NCBI GenBank assembly: GCA_032100225.1 | Contig: DAMDJY010000169.1 | Span: forward strand, 1 to 6,948 | From: Mobilicoccus sp032100225 | Lineage (GTDB): Bacteria > Actinomycetota > Actinomycetes > Actinomycetales > Dermatophilaceae | Length of the DNA: 6,948 bases | Direction: 5' to 3' | Part shown: positions 1 to 5,248 of the stretch, one piece after another | Position numbering within the stretch: the stretch's first letter is position 1 | How the letters are laid out: every line of letters begins with the position of its first letter | Position numbers and translations under genes: made by a program | The notes under the pieces: generated by a model | Databases searched by the model: none | The model's input: the letters and a program-made list of their open reading frames with translations, nothing else | What the model was told of the DNA's origin: nothing

Positions 1-84
1 AGAGTACCGAGCCCCACCGTCGACCATGTTGCTCACGGGGATCTGCGGCGTTCCGTACGGCGATCCCGCGATCCGCTCGGACAC
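1..84 (-). CDS. Possible 5' end of an unidentified gene running off the left edge (partial)
   Basis: On the minus strand a reading frame with no stop can start at GTG (82-84) and run off the left edge. It reads VSERIAGSPYGTPQIPVSNM and about eight more residues. From the GTG onward third positions are mostly G or C, while the codons just upstream are AT-richer, as expected for a leader. A GAAGAG purine stretch lies nine bases before the GTG and could serve as a weak ribosome binding site. The gene would be divergent from the secreted-protein gene at 188. I do not recognise the peptide. It does not look like the start of gltX, which often lies near this kind of locus. With only 28 codons visible it could be chance open frame. 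Confidence 0.28.
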   Translation of the reverse strand, partial: MSERIAGSPYGTPQIPVSNMVDGGARYS

Positions 85-106
85 GCGAAGATTCTCTTCA
101 AGATCC

Positions 107-135
107 TTGTGAAACGGCCGGATTCGCGACAGTCT
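107..135 (+). promoter_or_regulatory. Weak candidate promoter for the small secreted protein
   Basis: TTGTGA (107-112) and CAGTCT (130-135) are separated by 17 bases. They match the -35 consensus at four of six positions and the -10 at its conserved A and final T. Transcription would start near 142, giving a leader of about 45 nt that contains a small hairpin (145-161) and the Shine-Dalgarno. This is inference from spacing and partial consensus only. Confidence 0.25.
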
Positions 136-144
136 GTGGCTCCG

Positions 145-161
145 GGGTGCTGGGGGCACCC
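145..161 (+). other. Small hairpin in the leader of the secreted-protein gene
   Basis: GGGTGC (145-150) pairs perfectly with GCACCC (156-161) around a TGGGG loop. It lies 15 bases upstream of the GGGGA Shine-Dalgarno (176-180). It could stabilise the leader or be incidental in GC-rich DNA. Confidence 0.3.
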
Positions 162-187
162 GTCTTGGACACACAGGGGAAGACACC

Positions 188-622
188 ATGAAGAAGTTCA
201 CCGCAGGGATCCTGGCCACCCTTGCGTTGGCGGGCGGCTCCGTCATCACCGCTCCGGCCGCGCAGGCGTTGCCGCCGACGTACGGGGACGGCGTCATCCT
301 GGCCTCGTGCCCGGGTCGCGTCGCGGAGTCGGGCCGCCTGGTGGCCCCGGACGGCACAGCACACCACACGGCACGTTGGACGCTGACCCAGACGGGCAAG
401 AACGGCGGCACCACCTGCCTGCGCATCTACGACAACGCGCGCGGCAGCCACGTCATGGGCGGCAGCATCGTCAAGACCGTAGGCTCGGGCGGCGCCTACT
501 CCAGCGCAGTCATGTGGACCACCGCCACGCAGGGCCTTGCCGTCACCAAGTCCAAGCCGTCGCAGGTCGACATCAGCGGCTCCATCACCGACCGCGGCGT
601 CACGTACGAGATCAAGCGCTGA
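188..622 (+). CDS. Small secreted protein of unknown function
   Basis: This is a 144-residue protein with a clear Sec signal peptide: MKK at the start, a hydrophobic core at about residues 5-22, and an AQA cleavage motif at 25-27 followed by LPP. The mature part is about 117 residues. It is rich in Ser, Thr, Gly and Val, has no further membrane segment, and carries exactly two cysteines (41 and 77), which probably form one disulfide. The alternating polar/hydrophobic pattern and gly-rich turns suggest a small beta-sandwich-like domain, but that is inference. I recognise no family or catalytic motif, so no function is assigned. The start is supported by GGGGA (176-180), seven bases before the ATG. 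The gene stands alone on the plus strand. It is divergent from whatever lies at the left edge and converges on the FAH-family gene, with a strong terminator hairpin between them. Confidence 0.82.
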   Translation: MKKFTAGILATLALAGGSVITAPAAQALPPTYGDGVILASCPGRVAESGRLVAPDGTAHHTARWTLTQTGKNGGTTCLRIYDNARGSHVMGGSIVKTVGSGGAYSSAVMWTTATQGLAVTKSKPSQVDISGSITDRGVTYEIKR

Positions 623-701
623 CCGAGCCTGGCGGCGCCTCTGGTGGCGATCTGGCCGCGATGACAACCACATCGCTGCCACAGAACCCACCACTCTCGA
701 C

Positions 702-750
702 ACACAGCCGATCCCGGCCACGAAACACTCGTGGCCGGGATCGGCTGTGT
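702..750. terminator. Bidirectional terminator hairpin between convergent genes
   Basis: A perfect inverted repeat has 22-base arms (702-723 and 729-750) around a 5-base loop, AACAC. It lies 79 bases after the stop of the secreted-protein gene and 14 bases beyond the stop of the convergent FAH-family gene. Neither side is followed by a run of T, a common form in actinobacteria. Its perfect pairing and position between two convergent stops make a shared terminator the simplest reading. Confidence 0.85.
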
Positions 751-764
751 TCAGCAGAAGACGT

Positions 765-1541
765 TCAGCGGCGCACGAACGGGTTGGAGAGAGTGCCGAT
801 GCCCTCGATCTCGATCTCGACGCGCTGACCATCGGTGACCGGGCCGACTCCGGCGGGGGTTCCGGTGAGGATGACGTCGCCGGGCAGCAGCGTGAACGCG
901 CGGGAGCAGGCCTCGATGAGGGCCGGCACGTCGAAGATCAGGTCGCTCGTGCGGCCGTCCTGCACGACCTCGCCGTCGCGGCGCGTCACGATGCCGACGT
1001 CCTCCGGGTCGAGGTCGGTGACGATCCACGGACCCAACGGGCAGAACGTGTCCAGGCCCTTGGCGCGCGCCCACTGACCGTCGCCCTGCTGCAGATCACG
1101 AGCCGTGACGTCGTTCGCGATGGTGTATCCGAAGATGACGTCCTTGTAGCGGTCCGCTGGAACGTCCTTGCACATGCGGCCGATGACGACCGCCAGCTCG
1201 CCCTCGTAGCTGACGTCGCTCGTGAGGTCGGGCATGACGACCGGGTCGCCCGGGCCCACGACGGCGGTGTTGGGGACGAGGAACATGAGCGGGCTGGAGG
1301 GGACGTCGTTGCCCATCTCCTTGGCGTGGTCGGCGTAGTTGCGGCCGATGCCGATGATCTTGCTGCGCGGGATCACGGGCGCCAGGAGTCGCGCGTCCTC
1401 CATCTCGACGCGCTGCCCCGTGCCGGAGACCGGCGTGTAGAGCGGGTCACCGGCGACCTCGGCGATCCACTGCTCGTCGCCTTCGCCCTTCACGATGCCG
1501 TAGCGGGGCTCGTCCCCGGTGGTGAAGCGTGCGATACGCAT
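765..1541 (-). CDS. Fumarylacetoacetate hydrolase (FAH) family enzyme
   Basis: This 258-residue protein is a cytoplasmic FAH-family enzyme. The family hydrolyses or isomerises or decarboxylates acylpyruvate-type and 2-oxo-dienoate compounds with a divalent metal. Hallmarks in order are GIGRNYADHAKE (64-75), YEGELAVVIG (112-121), GYTIANDVTARDLQ (138-151), ARAKGLDTFCPLG (158-170) and GDVILTGTPAGVG (221-233). Metal ligands are probably Glu113, Glu115 and Asp144. His72 and Lys161 sit where active-site residues are expected. The length is normal for the single-domain FAHD1-like branch. The true substrate cannot be read from sequence: acylpyruvate hydrolase, oxaloacetate decarboxylase and 2-hydroxyhepta-2,4-diene-1,7-dioate isomerase are all names given to this branch. 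Actinobacteria often keep such a gene near gltX and leuB (Mycobacterium tuberculosis Rv2993c is similar). The start has an excellent ribosome site and lies one base after the upstream SGNH hydrolase stop, so the two are probably co-transcribed. Confidence 0.95.
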   Translation of the reverse strand: MRIARFTTGDEPRYGIVKGEGDEQWIAEVAGDPLYTPVSGTGQRVEMEDARLLAPVIPRSKIIGIGRNYADHAKEMGNDVPSSPLMFLVPNTAVVGPGDPVVMPDLTSDVSYEGELAVVIGRMCKDVPADRYKDVIFGYTIANDVTARDLQQGDGQWARAKGLDTFCPLGPWIVTDLDPEDVGIVTRRDGEVVQDGRTSDLIFDVPALIEACSRAFTLLPGDVILTGTPAGVGPVTDGQRVEIEIEGIGTLSNPFVRR

Positions 1542-1542
1542 G

Positions 1543-2481
1543 TCATCTCCTTCGCGTCAGCGACGAGAGCACGGCGCCGGCGATGACGCGATACCCCTCG
1601 TCGTTCGGGTGGATGTCGGAACGGCTGCACATCCACGTCCACGTGCAGATCCGCGCGACCCTCACCGGCACCTTGCCATGCCCGGGCAGGTCGACGCGAC
1701 GTACCCAGCCGTCGTCGAACGGCGCACTCACATACGCCACTCGCACACCGGCGTCACGGGCTGCGCCACGAACGGTGACGTTCACCTGGGTGCGCATCAA
1801 GCCGGCGAGATCGCCGAGCGCTCGCTCCCCGCGCAGGTAGCCGGCCTGGAACGGGTCGTAGTAGTCGAGGACGACGATCCGCGCGCGGGGCGCGACGCGT
1901 CGCAGCTCGGTCAACGTAGAGGTCAGATTCGTGCGCATCGTGCGTGCCGCGCGCTGGGTGCACCGCGAGTCGACCGTCCTCCGGCGGCGATCGACACAGG
2001 CGAGCGTGTCGTTGGCCCCCAGCGACACACTGATGAACGCTGTGTCGGGGTTGGCTCGCAAAAAGGCCAGAGCCGCCGCACGCTGACTCCCCCGCTGGTA
2101 CCGACACCGCCCGCCCTGCCGCATCGTGGTCGTCGTCTCGCCGGTGCAGGCCAGGTTGGTGATGCGTACCGGCGTTCCCGCCGCCCGCAGTCCTCGCGCC
2201 ACCCCTCTCGCGTATCCGCCTGTGCGGTCATCGCCACGACCCGGTTGGTACCCGGCAGAGATCGAATCGCCGAGCACGAGATACGAACGGGGACGCACCG
2301 GTGCTGCAGCCTGGCTCTGGCCCGGCGTGGTGGTGGCGGCCCTCATCTGGACCGTGTTCGACGGACCGAGGAGAGGTTGGGCCATCGAAGCAGGAGCCAC
2401 CCCCACGAGGCACAGCCCGGTGGCCGAAGCCACGGCGACCGCCGTCCGATAGGCCCTGAATTTCTTTGGAAGACAGCGCAT
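1543..2481 (-). CDS. Secreted SGNH/GDSL-family hydrolase (lipase/esterase-like)
   Basis: This 312-residue exported esterase or lipase-like enzyme has a basic start (KKFR), a hydrophobic core at about residues 12-30 and a likely SMA-Q cleavage after residue 34, then a low-complexity linker to about 65. SGNH blocks are GDSISAGY (71-78, nucleophile Ser73), ACTGE (111-115, oxyanion Gly114), SLGANDT (153-159, Gly155 and Asn157) and SDIHPNDEGY (288-297, catalytic His291). The Asp before the His is at -2 (Asp289), not the usual -3. Six mature cysteines (112, 126, 162, 174, 279, 285) suggest three disulfides, as in secreted actinomycete members, including the CTWTWMC segment (279-285). The substrate is unknown; lipids, acylated sugars or cell-envelope esters are possible. 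A GAGGGAG-like ribosome site (2486-2492) precedes the ATG. It is the first gene of a pair with the FAH enzyme and is divergent from the gene at 2578. Confidence 0.92.
   Translation of the reverse strand: MRCLPKKFRAYRTAVAVASATGLCLVGVAPASMAQPLLGPSNTVQMRAATTTPGQSQAAAPVRPRSYLVLGDSISAGYQPGRGDDRTGGYARGVARGLRAAGTPVRITNLACTGETTTTMRQGGRCRYQRGSQRAAALAFLRANPDTAFISVSLGANDTLACVDRRRRTVDSRCTQRAARTMRTNLTSTLTELRRVAPRARIVVLDYYDPFQAGYLRGERALGDLAGLMRTQVNVTVRGAARDAGVRVAYVSAPFDDGWVRRVDLPGHGKVPVRVARICTWTWMCSRSDIHPNDEGYRVIAGAVLSSLTRRR
1547..1553 (-). promoter_or_regulatory. Ribosome binding site of the FAH gene, inside the end of the hydrolase gene
   Basis: GAAGGAG on the minus strand lies five bases before the ATG at 1541. 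It is embedded in the last codons of the SGNH hydrolase gene, whose TGA (1543-1545) is separated from the ATG by a single base. The arrangement favours translational coupling. Confidence 0.85.
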
Positions 2482-2508
2482 CTCGCTCCCTCAAGCTCGT
2501 CTGCTGCC

Positions 2509-2514
2509 AGAGTA
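2509..2514 (-). promoter_or_regulatory. Candidate -10 element for the SGNH hydrolase/FAH pair
   Basis: TACTCT on the minus strand matches the actinobacterial TAnnnT -10 and would place transcription start near 2502, about 20 bases before the ATG at 2481. No convincing -35 lies 16-18 bases upstream; TGGACA is present but only 13 bases away. It lies in the 96-base divergent intergenic region. Confidence 0.35.
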
Positions 2515-2565
2515 CGGGCCCGAGTCGTGTCCAGGCTGCATCACGGGCGCTTGCGGCCCGCGGGC

Positions 2566-2571
2566 TACCCT
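2566..2571 (+). promoter_or_regulatory. -10 element placed for a leaderless transcript
   Basis: TACCCT (TAnnnT) ends six bases before the GTG at 2578, so transcription would begin at or next to the start codon. No Shine-Dalgarno is visible upstream of that GTG, which agrees with leaderless initiation, a common mode in actinobacteria. The -35 region is not recognisable. Confidence 0.5.
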
Positions 2572-2577
2572 CGCTCC

Positions 2578-3465
2578 GTGACCTCGGTGACCCGCCCCCT
2601 CCAGCACCTCGAGCGCCCGCAGTGGCGAGAGCTGGAGGCAGCCCACGAGGCCGCGGTGGACGAGCTGACCGGCGACCACCTCGAACGACGTCGCACCGGG
2701 CGCTCGCACCCGATCGAGGACTTCCTGTTCGTCTACTACCGGTATCGGCCCGCGCAGCTTCGTCGCTGGCACCCCGGCGCGGGTGTGCTCCTCGCGGGCG
2801 ATGACCCGTCCGGTCGCGGCTCCTGGCCGTATTACACGCACGACGCCGACGGCACGTTTCTCGACCTCGAGGCGTACCTGGCCAAGCGGGGCGACACGGT
2901 GCGGTTCGTCCACGATATGCTCGTCGCCACCGAGTCGCGACCGCCCCGCCTGTCGTGCTTCGGCCTACACGAGTGGGCCATGGTGCATGGATTGCAGCCT
3001 GGGGAGAAGCGTCACGAGTCCCTCCCCCTGCGGTTGACACAGGAACAGACCGACGCCGTCGTGGAGTCGTCGACCATCCGGTGTAGCCACTTCGACGCCT
3101 TCCGGTTCTTCACCCCGACGTCGCGGCCGATGAACACGCTGTGTCCCGCTCGCGAGACGCAGGTCGAGAACGAGCAACCCGGGTGCCTGCACGCCACGAT
3201 GGACCTCTACAAGTGGGCGACGAAACTCGGCCCGGCCGTGCCCGGTTCACTGCTGCTCGACACGTTCCGCCTGGCCCGCCGTGCCCGCGAACTCGACATG
3301 CAGGCCTCCCCCTACGACGTCTCCGACCTGGGGTATGCCGCCATCCCCGTCGAAACTCCCGAAGGTCGAGCCGCCTACGCCATCGAGCAACGGGCGATCA
3401 TCGACCTGGCTGCACCGATCCGGGCACGCATGATCGCCGTGTGCGCCGACCTCCTGGCAGTCTGA
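2578..3465 (+). CDS. Conserved actinobacterial protein (often auto-named 3-methyladenine DNA glycosylase)
   Basis: This predicted cytoplasmic protein of 295 residues has no signal peptide or membrane segment. From memory it matches a conserved actinobacterial family of about this length that databases often label 3-methyladenine DNA glycosylase. I see no helix-hairpin-helix or other motif of AlkA, Tag or MPG that would justify the label. Conserved-looking segments are HPIEDFLFVYYRYRPAQL (44-61), RRWHPG (62-67), FGLHEWAMVHG (128-138), RCSHFDAFRFF (168-178), EQPGCLHATMDLYKW (199-213), RELDMQASPYDVSDLGY (237-253) and ETPEGRAAY (259-267). Clustered His, Cys and Asp residues (His65, His131, His171, Cys203, His205, Asp209) could bind a metal, which is inference. 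The GTG start is chosen because coding character begins there and a TAnnnT element lies six bases upstream. The frame stays open far upstream only as the shadow of the opposite-strand hydrolase. Its function is unknown. Confidence 0.85.
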   Translation: MTSVTRPLQHLERPQWRELEAAHEAAVDELTGDHLERRRTGRSHPIEDFLFVYYRYRPAQLRRWHPGAGVLLAGDDPSGRGSWPYYTHDADGTFLDLEAYLAKRGDTVRFVHDMLVATESRPPRLSCFGLHEWAMVHGLQPGEKRHESLPLRLTQEQTDAVVESSTIRCSHFDAFRFFTPTSRPMNTLCPARETQVENEQPGCLHATMDLYKWATKLGPAVPGSLLLDTFRLARRARELDMQASPYDVSDLGYAAIPVETPEGRAAYAIEQRAIIDLAAPIRARMIAVCADLLAV

Positions 3466-3486
3466 CGGACCACCGGGACGCGTCAG
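3462..3486. other. Short inverted repeat spanning two convergent stop codons
   Basis: CTGACG (3462-3467) and CGTCAG (3481-3486) are perfect complements around a 13-base loop. Each arm contains the TGA of one of the two convergent genes, whose stops are only 17 bases apart. A six-base stem without a T run is a weak terminator at best. Confidence 0.3.
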
Positions 3487-3962
3487 TCCTCGTCTTCGTC
3501 CTCGTCGTCCCAACTTTCTGCGGTGAAACCCGGAAGCAGCGTGAAGGCCAGGGGTGTGAGCAACCAAAAGAGCCACGCCCACGCCCAGCCGTCGAAGGCA
3601 AACCCGCACACGAAGAAGGCGATCGTGGCGATGGTCGGCGCCGAAATCTGCAAAGCCGTCGTCGTCTGCGGCGACAGACCCCCACGTCGCGGTCGGTGAC
3701 GGACGACTTCTTGTCCGGTCGCGGCCGGCGTGTGCTCCTCAATGGGAGACATCGGTGGCATCGGCGAAATCGGCCCTCCGGGAGTGCCGGCCGATTGCCC
3801 GAAGTACCCACGCTCGGCGTCGGCCACCTCGTCGACGGTCGAGGCGTTGCGTAGGGCGGTCGTGCGTCGCTCGTGCTCACCTGCGTCCAGACGGCCCCGA
3901 TTCCAGGCGTCGTTCAAACGGCCCAGCGCCTCGGCACGGTCGCGTTCGATGTCCTGGTTCAT
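3483..3962 (-). CDS. DUF1707-like small membrane protein with acidic C-terminal tail
   Basis: This is a 159-residue protein. Residues 3-52 form a helical domain resembling the actinobacterial DUF1707 module: RDRAEALGRLNDAWNRGRLD, then EHERRTTALRNA and TVDEVADAE, matching the family pattern of Arg-rich helix, GRLD turn, E-x-x-R-x-x-x-A-x-x-A and a third helix. A Pro/Gly/Met-rich linker (about 58-80) and a basic stretch (RHRPRRGG, 88-95) lead to two probable membrane helices (about 103-122 and 125-146) rich in Phe and Trp. The protein ends in a very acidic tail, DDEDEDED (152-159). Its function is unknown; DUF1707 proteins are small membrane-associated proteins and I assign no role. The start is supported by GAGGGGG (3968-3974), five bases before the ATG. 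It converges on the gene ending at 3465 and lies 138 bases downstream of ilvE, separated from it by a strong hairpin, so it is probably transcribed on its own. Confidence 0.83.
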   Translation of the reverse strand: MNQDIERDRAEALGRLNDAWNRGRLDAGEHERRTTALRNASTVDEVADAERGYFGQSAGTPGGPISPMPPMSPIEEHTPAATGQEVVRHRPRRGGLSPQTTTALQISAPTIATIAFFVCGFAFDGWAWAWLFWLLTPLAFTLLPGFTAESWDDEDEDED

Positions 3963-4001
3963 GGCGTCCCCCTCGGTCGAGCAGCAACACGTGGAGCACT
4001 G

Positions 4002-4007
4002 ACACTA
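4002..4007 (-). promoter_or_regulatory. Candidate -10 element for the DUF1707-like gene
   Basis: TAGTGT on the minus strand fits TAnnnT and would give a leader of about 33 nt before the ATG at 3962. No good -35 is found at normal spacing; TTCGAC lies 22 bases upstream. Its place just after the ilvE terminator hairpin supports a separate transcription unit. Confidence 0.3.
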
Positions 4008-4017
4008 GGCGCCCACG

Positions 4018-4075
4018 ACGACGCCGTCCGTCGAATGCCCGGGCGTTGGCCAGATGTTCGGGCGGACAGCGTCGT
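4018..4075 (-). terminator. Probable ilvE terminator: 13-bp stem with inner hairpins
   Basis: Arms 4018-4030 and 4063-4075 are complementary at 12 of 13 positions. The exception pairs 4025 with 4068: in the minus-strand (ilvE) transcript it is a G-U wobble, but in the plus-strand transcript it is a C-A mismatch. Inside, CGAA/TTCG (4032-4035 and 4057-4060) and a gcc/ggc pairing can extend the structure. It begins 25 bases after the ilvE stop. No T run follows. Confidence 0.6.
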
Positions 4076-4100
4076 GTCGTACAGCCCGCGGAGCGAGGTT

Positions 4101-5186
4101 TCAGACGAGCTTGGTGAGCCAGCCGTGGGAGTCCTCGAGGTTGCCGTACTGGATGCCGAGCAGGGTGTCGCGGATCTTCATCGTGATCTCGCCGGGCTCG
4201 GTGGCCACAGTGCTCTCGCCGCCGTCCCAGCGCAGGGTGCCGACGGGGGTGACGACCGCGGCAGTGCCGCAGGCGAAGATCTCGGTGATGTCTCCGGAGG
4301 CCACGCCGTCCTTCCACTCCTCGATCGTGATGCGGCGTTCGACGGGCGTCAGGCCCATTTCGCCGGCCAGTTCGAGGATGGAGCTGCGGGTGATGCCCTC
4401 GAGGATGGTGCCAGTGAGCTGTGGTGTGACCAGCGTGCCGTCGCGGTGCACGAAGAACAGGTTCATGCCGCCGAGCTCTTCGATGTAGGTGTGCGTCGAG
4501 GAGTCGAGGAAGACGACCTGGTCGCAGCCGTGCGCCGAGGCCTCGACCTGACCGGCGAGGCTGGAGGCGTAGTTGCCGCCGCACTTGGCGGCGCCGGTGC
4601 CGCCGTCACCCGCGCGGGCGTAGTCGGTCGAGAGCCACAGCGAGACGGGCTTGATGCCGCCGGAGAAGTAGGCGCCGGCCGGGGAGGCGATGACGTAGAA
4701 CGTGGCCTCACGCGACGGGCGAACCCCGAGGAACGCCTCGGACGCGATCATGAACGGACGGATGTAGAGGCTCGTCTCGCCGGTGCCGTACTCGGGCACC
4801 CAGTCGACGTCGGCCCCGACGAGCACCTTGATGGCCTGCACGAAGTCCTCGGTGTCGAGCTCGGGCAGCGCGAGGCGGTGGGCGCTGCGCTGCATCCGCT
4901 CGGCGTTGGCCTCGGGCCGGAACGACCACACCGAGCCGTCCTCGTGACGGTAGGCCTTGAGGCCCTCGAAGATCTCCTGCCCGTAGTGCAGCACCCCGGC
5001 CGCCGGGTCGAGCGAGATCGGGCCGTAGGGCAGCAGTTCACCGTTCTCCCACCCGCCGTCCTGCGTCCACCGGATGCGGACCATGTGGTCGGTCATCGTC
5101 TTGCCGAAGCCCGGGTCGGCCAGAATCTCGGCGCGTTGGGCCTCGGGCAGACGGTCGGAGTGGGTGTGCGTGGTGAACGTGAGCAT
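4101..5186 (-). CDS. ilvE: Branched-chain amino acid aminotransferase
   Basis: This 361-residue cytoplasmic PLP enzyme catalyses the reversible last step of leucine, isoleucine and valine synthesis, moving an amino group from glutamate to the branched-chain 2-oxo acids. It belongs to fold-type IV, class IV aminotransferases. Signatures are HYGQEIFEGLKAYR (67-80), FRPEANAERM (89-98), YIRPFMIASE (141-150), GAAKCGGNYASSL (198-210, PLP lysine Lys201), EELGGMNLFFV (236-246) and TGTILEGITRSSILELA (258-274). The last resembles the class IV signature region. The length and the N-terminal arm (FGKTMTDHM, 27-35) fit the actinobacterial form. The frame stays open upstream, but the ATG at 5186 starts a normal IlvE N terminus and has GGAGAGG (5197-5203) ten bases before it. 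It lies 109 bases after leuB on the same strand, and TTACCCT in the gap may give it its own promoter. Confidence 0.97.
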   Translation of the reverse strand: MLTFTTHTHSDRLPEAQRAEILADPGFGKTMTDHMVRIRWTQDGGWENGELLPYGPISLDPAAGVLHYGQEIFEGLKAYRHEDGSVWSFRPEANAERMQRSAHRLALPELDTEDFVQAIKVLVGADVDWVPEYGTGETSLYIRPFMIASEAFLGVRPSREATFYVIASPAGAYFSGGIKPVSLWLSTDYARAGDGGTGAAKCGGNYASSLAGQVEASAHGCDQVVFLDSSTHTYIEELGGMNLFFVHRDGTLVTPQLTGTILEGITRSSILELAGEMGLTPVERRITIEEWKDGVASGDITEIFACGTAAVVTPVGTLRWDGGESTVATEPGEITMKIRDTLLGIQYGNLEDSHGWLTKLV

Positions 5187-5205
5187 GGGTGGGGATCCTC
5201 TCCAC

Positions 5206-5221
5206 GACGAGACGACGAGAC
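5206..5221. repeat. Tandem 8-base repeat in the ilvE leader
   Basis: GACGAGAC occurs twice head to tail (5206-5213 and 5214-5221), just upstream of the ilvE ribosome site. The second copy overlaps a six-base stem, GAGACG/CGTCTC (5217-5222 and 5230-5235), with a seven-base loop. It could be leader structure or chance slippage. Confidence 0.35.
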
Positions 5222-5242
5222 GTTCAGACCGTCTCCGGCAGG

Positions 5243-5248
5243 GTAACC
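5243..5248 (-). promoter_or_regulatory. Candidate -10 element for ilvE in the leuB-ilvE gap
   Basis: On the minus strand the gap contains TTACCCT, whose TACCCT fits TAnnnT, about 55 bases before the ilvE ATG. No matching -35 is seen at 16-18 bases. The motif ACCCTGCC occurs twice in the gap (5237-5244 and 5276-5283 on the plus strand as GGCAGGGT), the first overlapping this element. It would allow ilvE expression apart from leuB. Confidence 0.25.

Noticed and set aside
98..832. Long open frames on both strands over the secreted-protein gene
   Set aside because: They lack ribosome sites and coding character. The 188-622 frame has a signal peptide and a good ribosome site.
537..1586. A 349-codon plus-strand open frame opposite the FAH gene
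   Set aside because: It is antisense to a clear FAH-family gene, starts inside the secreted-protein gene and runs through the terminator hairpin.
1519..2577. Upstream extension of the plus-strand frame that ends at 3465
   Set aside because: It is the antisense shadow of the SGNH hydrolase, with Arg/His-rich composition. Homologous sequence and the TAnnnT element support the GTG at 2578.
5206..5221. Tandem 8-base repeat considered as a CRISPR or iteron remnant
   Set aside because: Only two short copies without spacers, beside a normal ribosome site. There are no cas or replication genes in the window.
3873..5246. A 457-codon plus-strand open frame opposite ilvE
   Set aside because: Its composition (Ala/Gly/Asp/Arg/Val-rich, no motif) is the usual antisense product of high-GC coding DNA. 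The opposite strand encodes an unmistakable IlvE.
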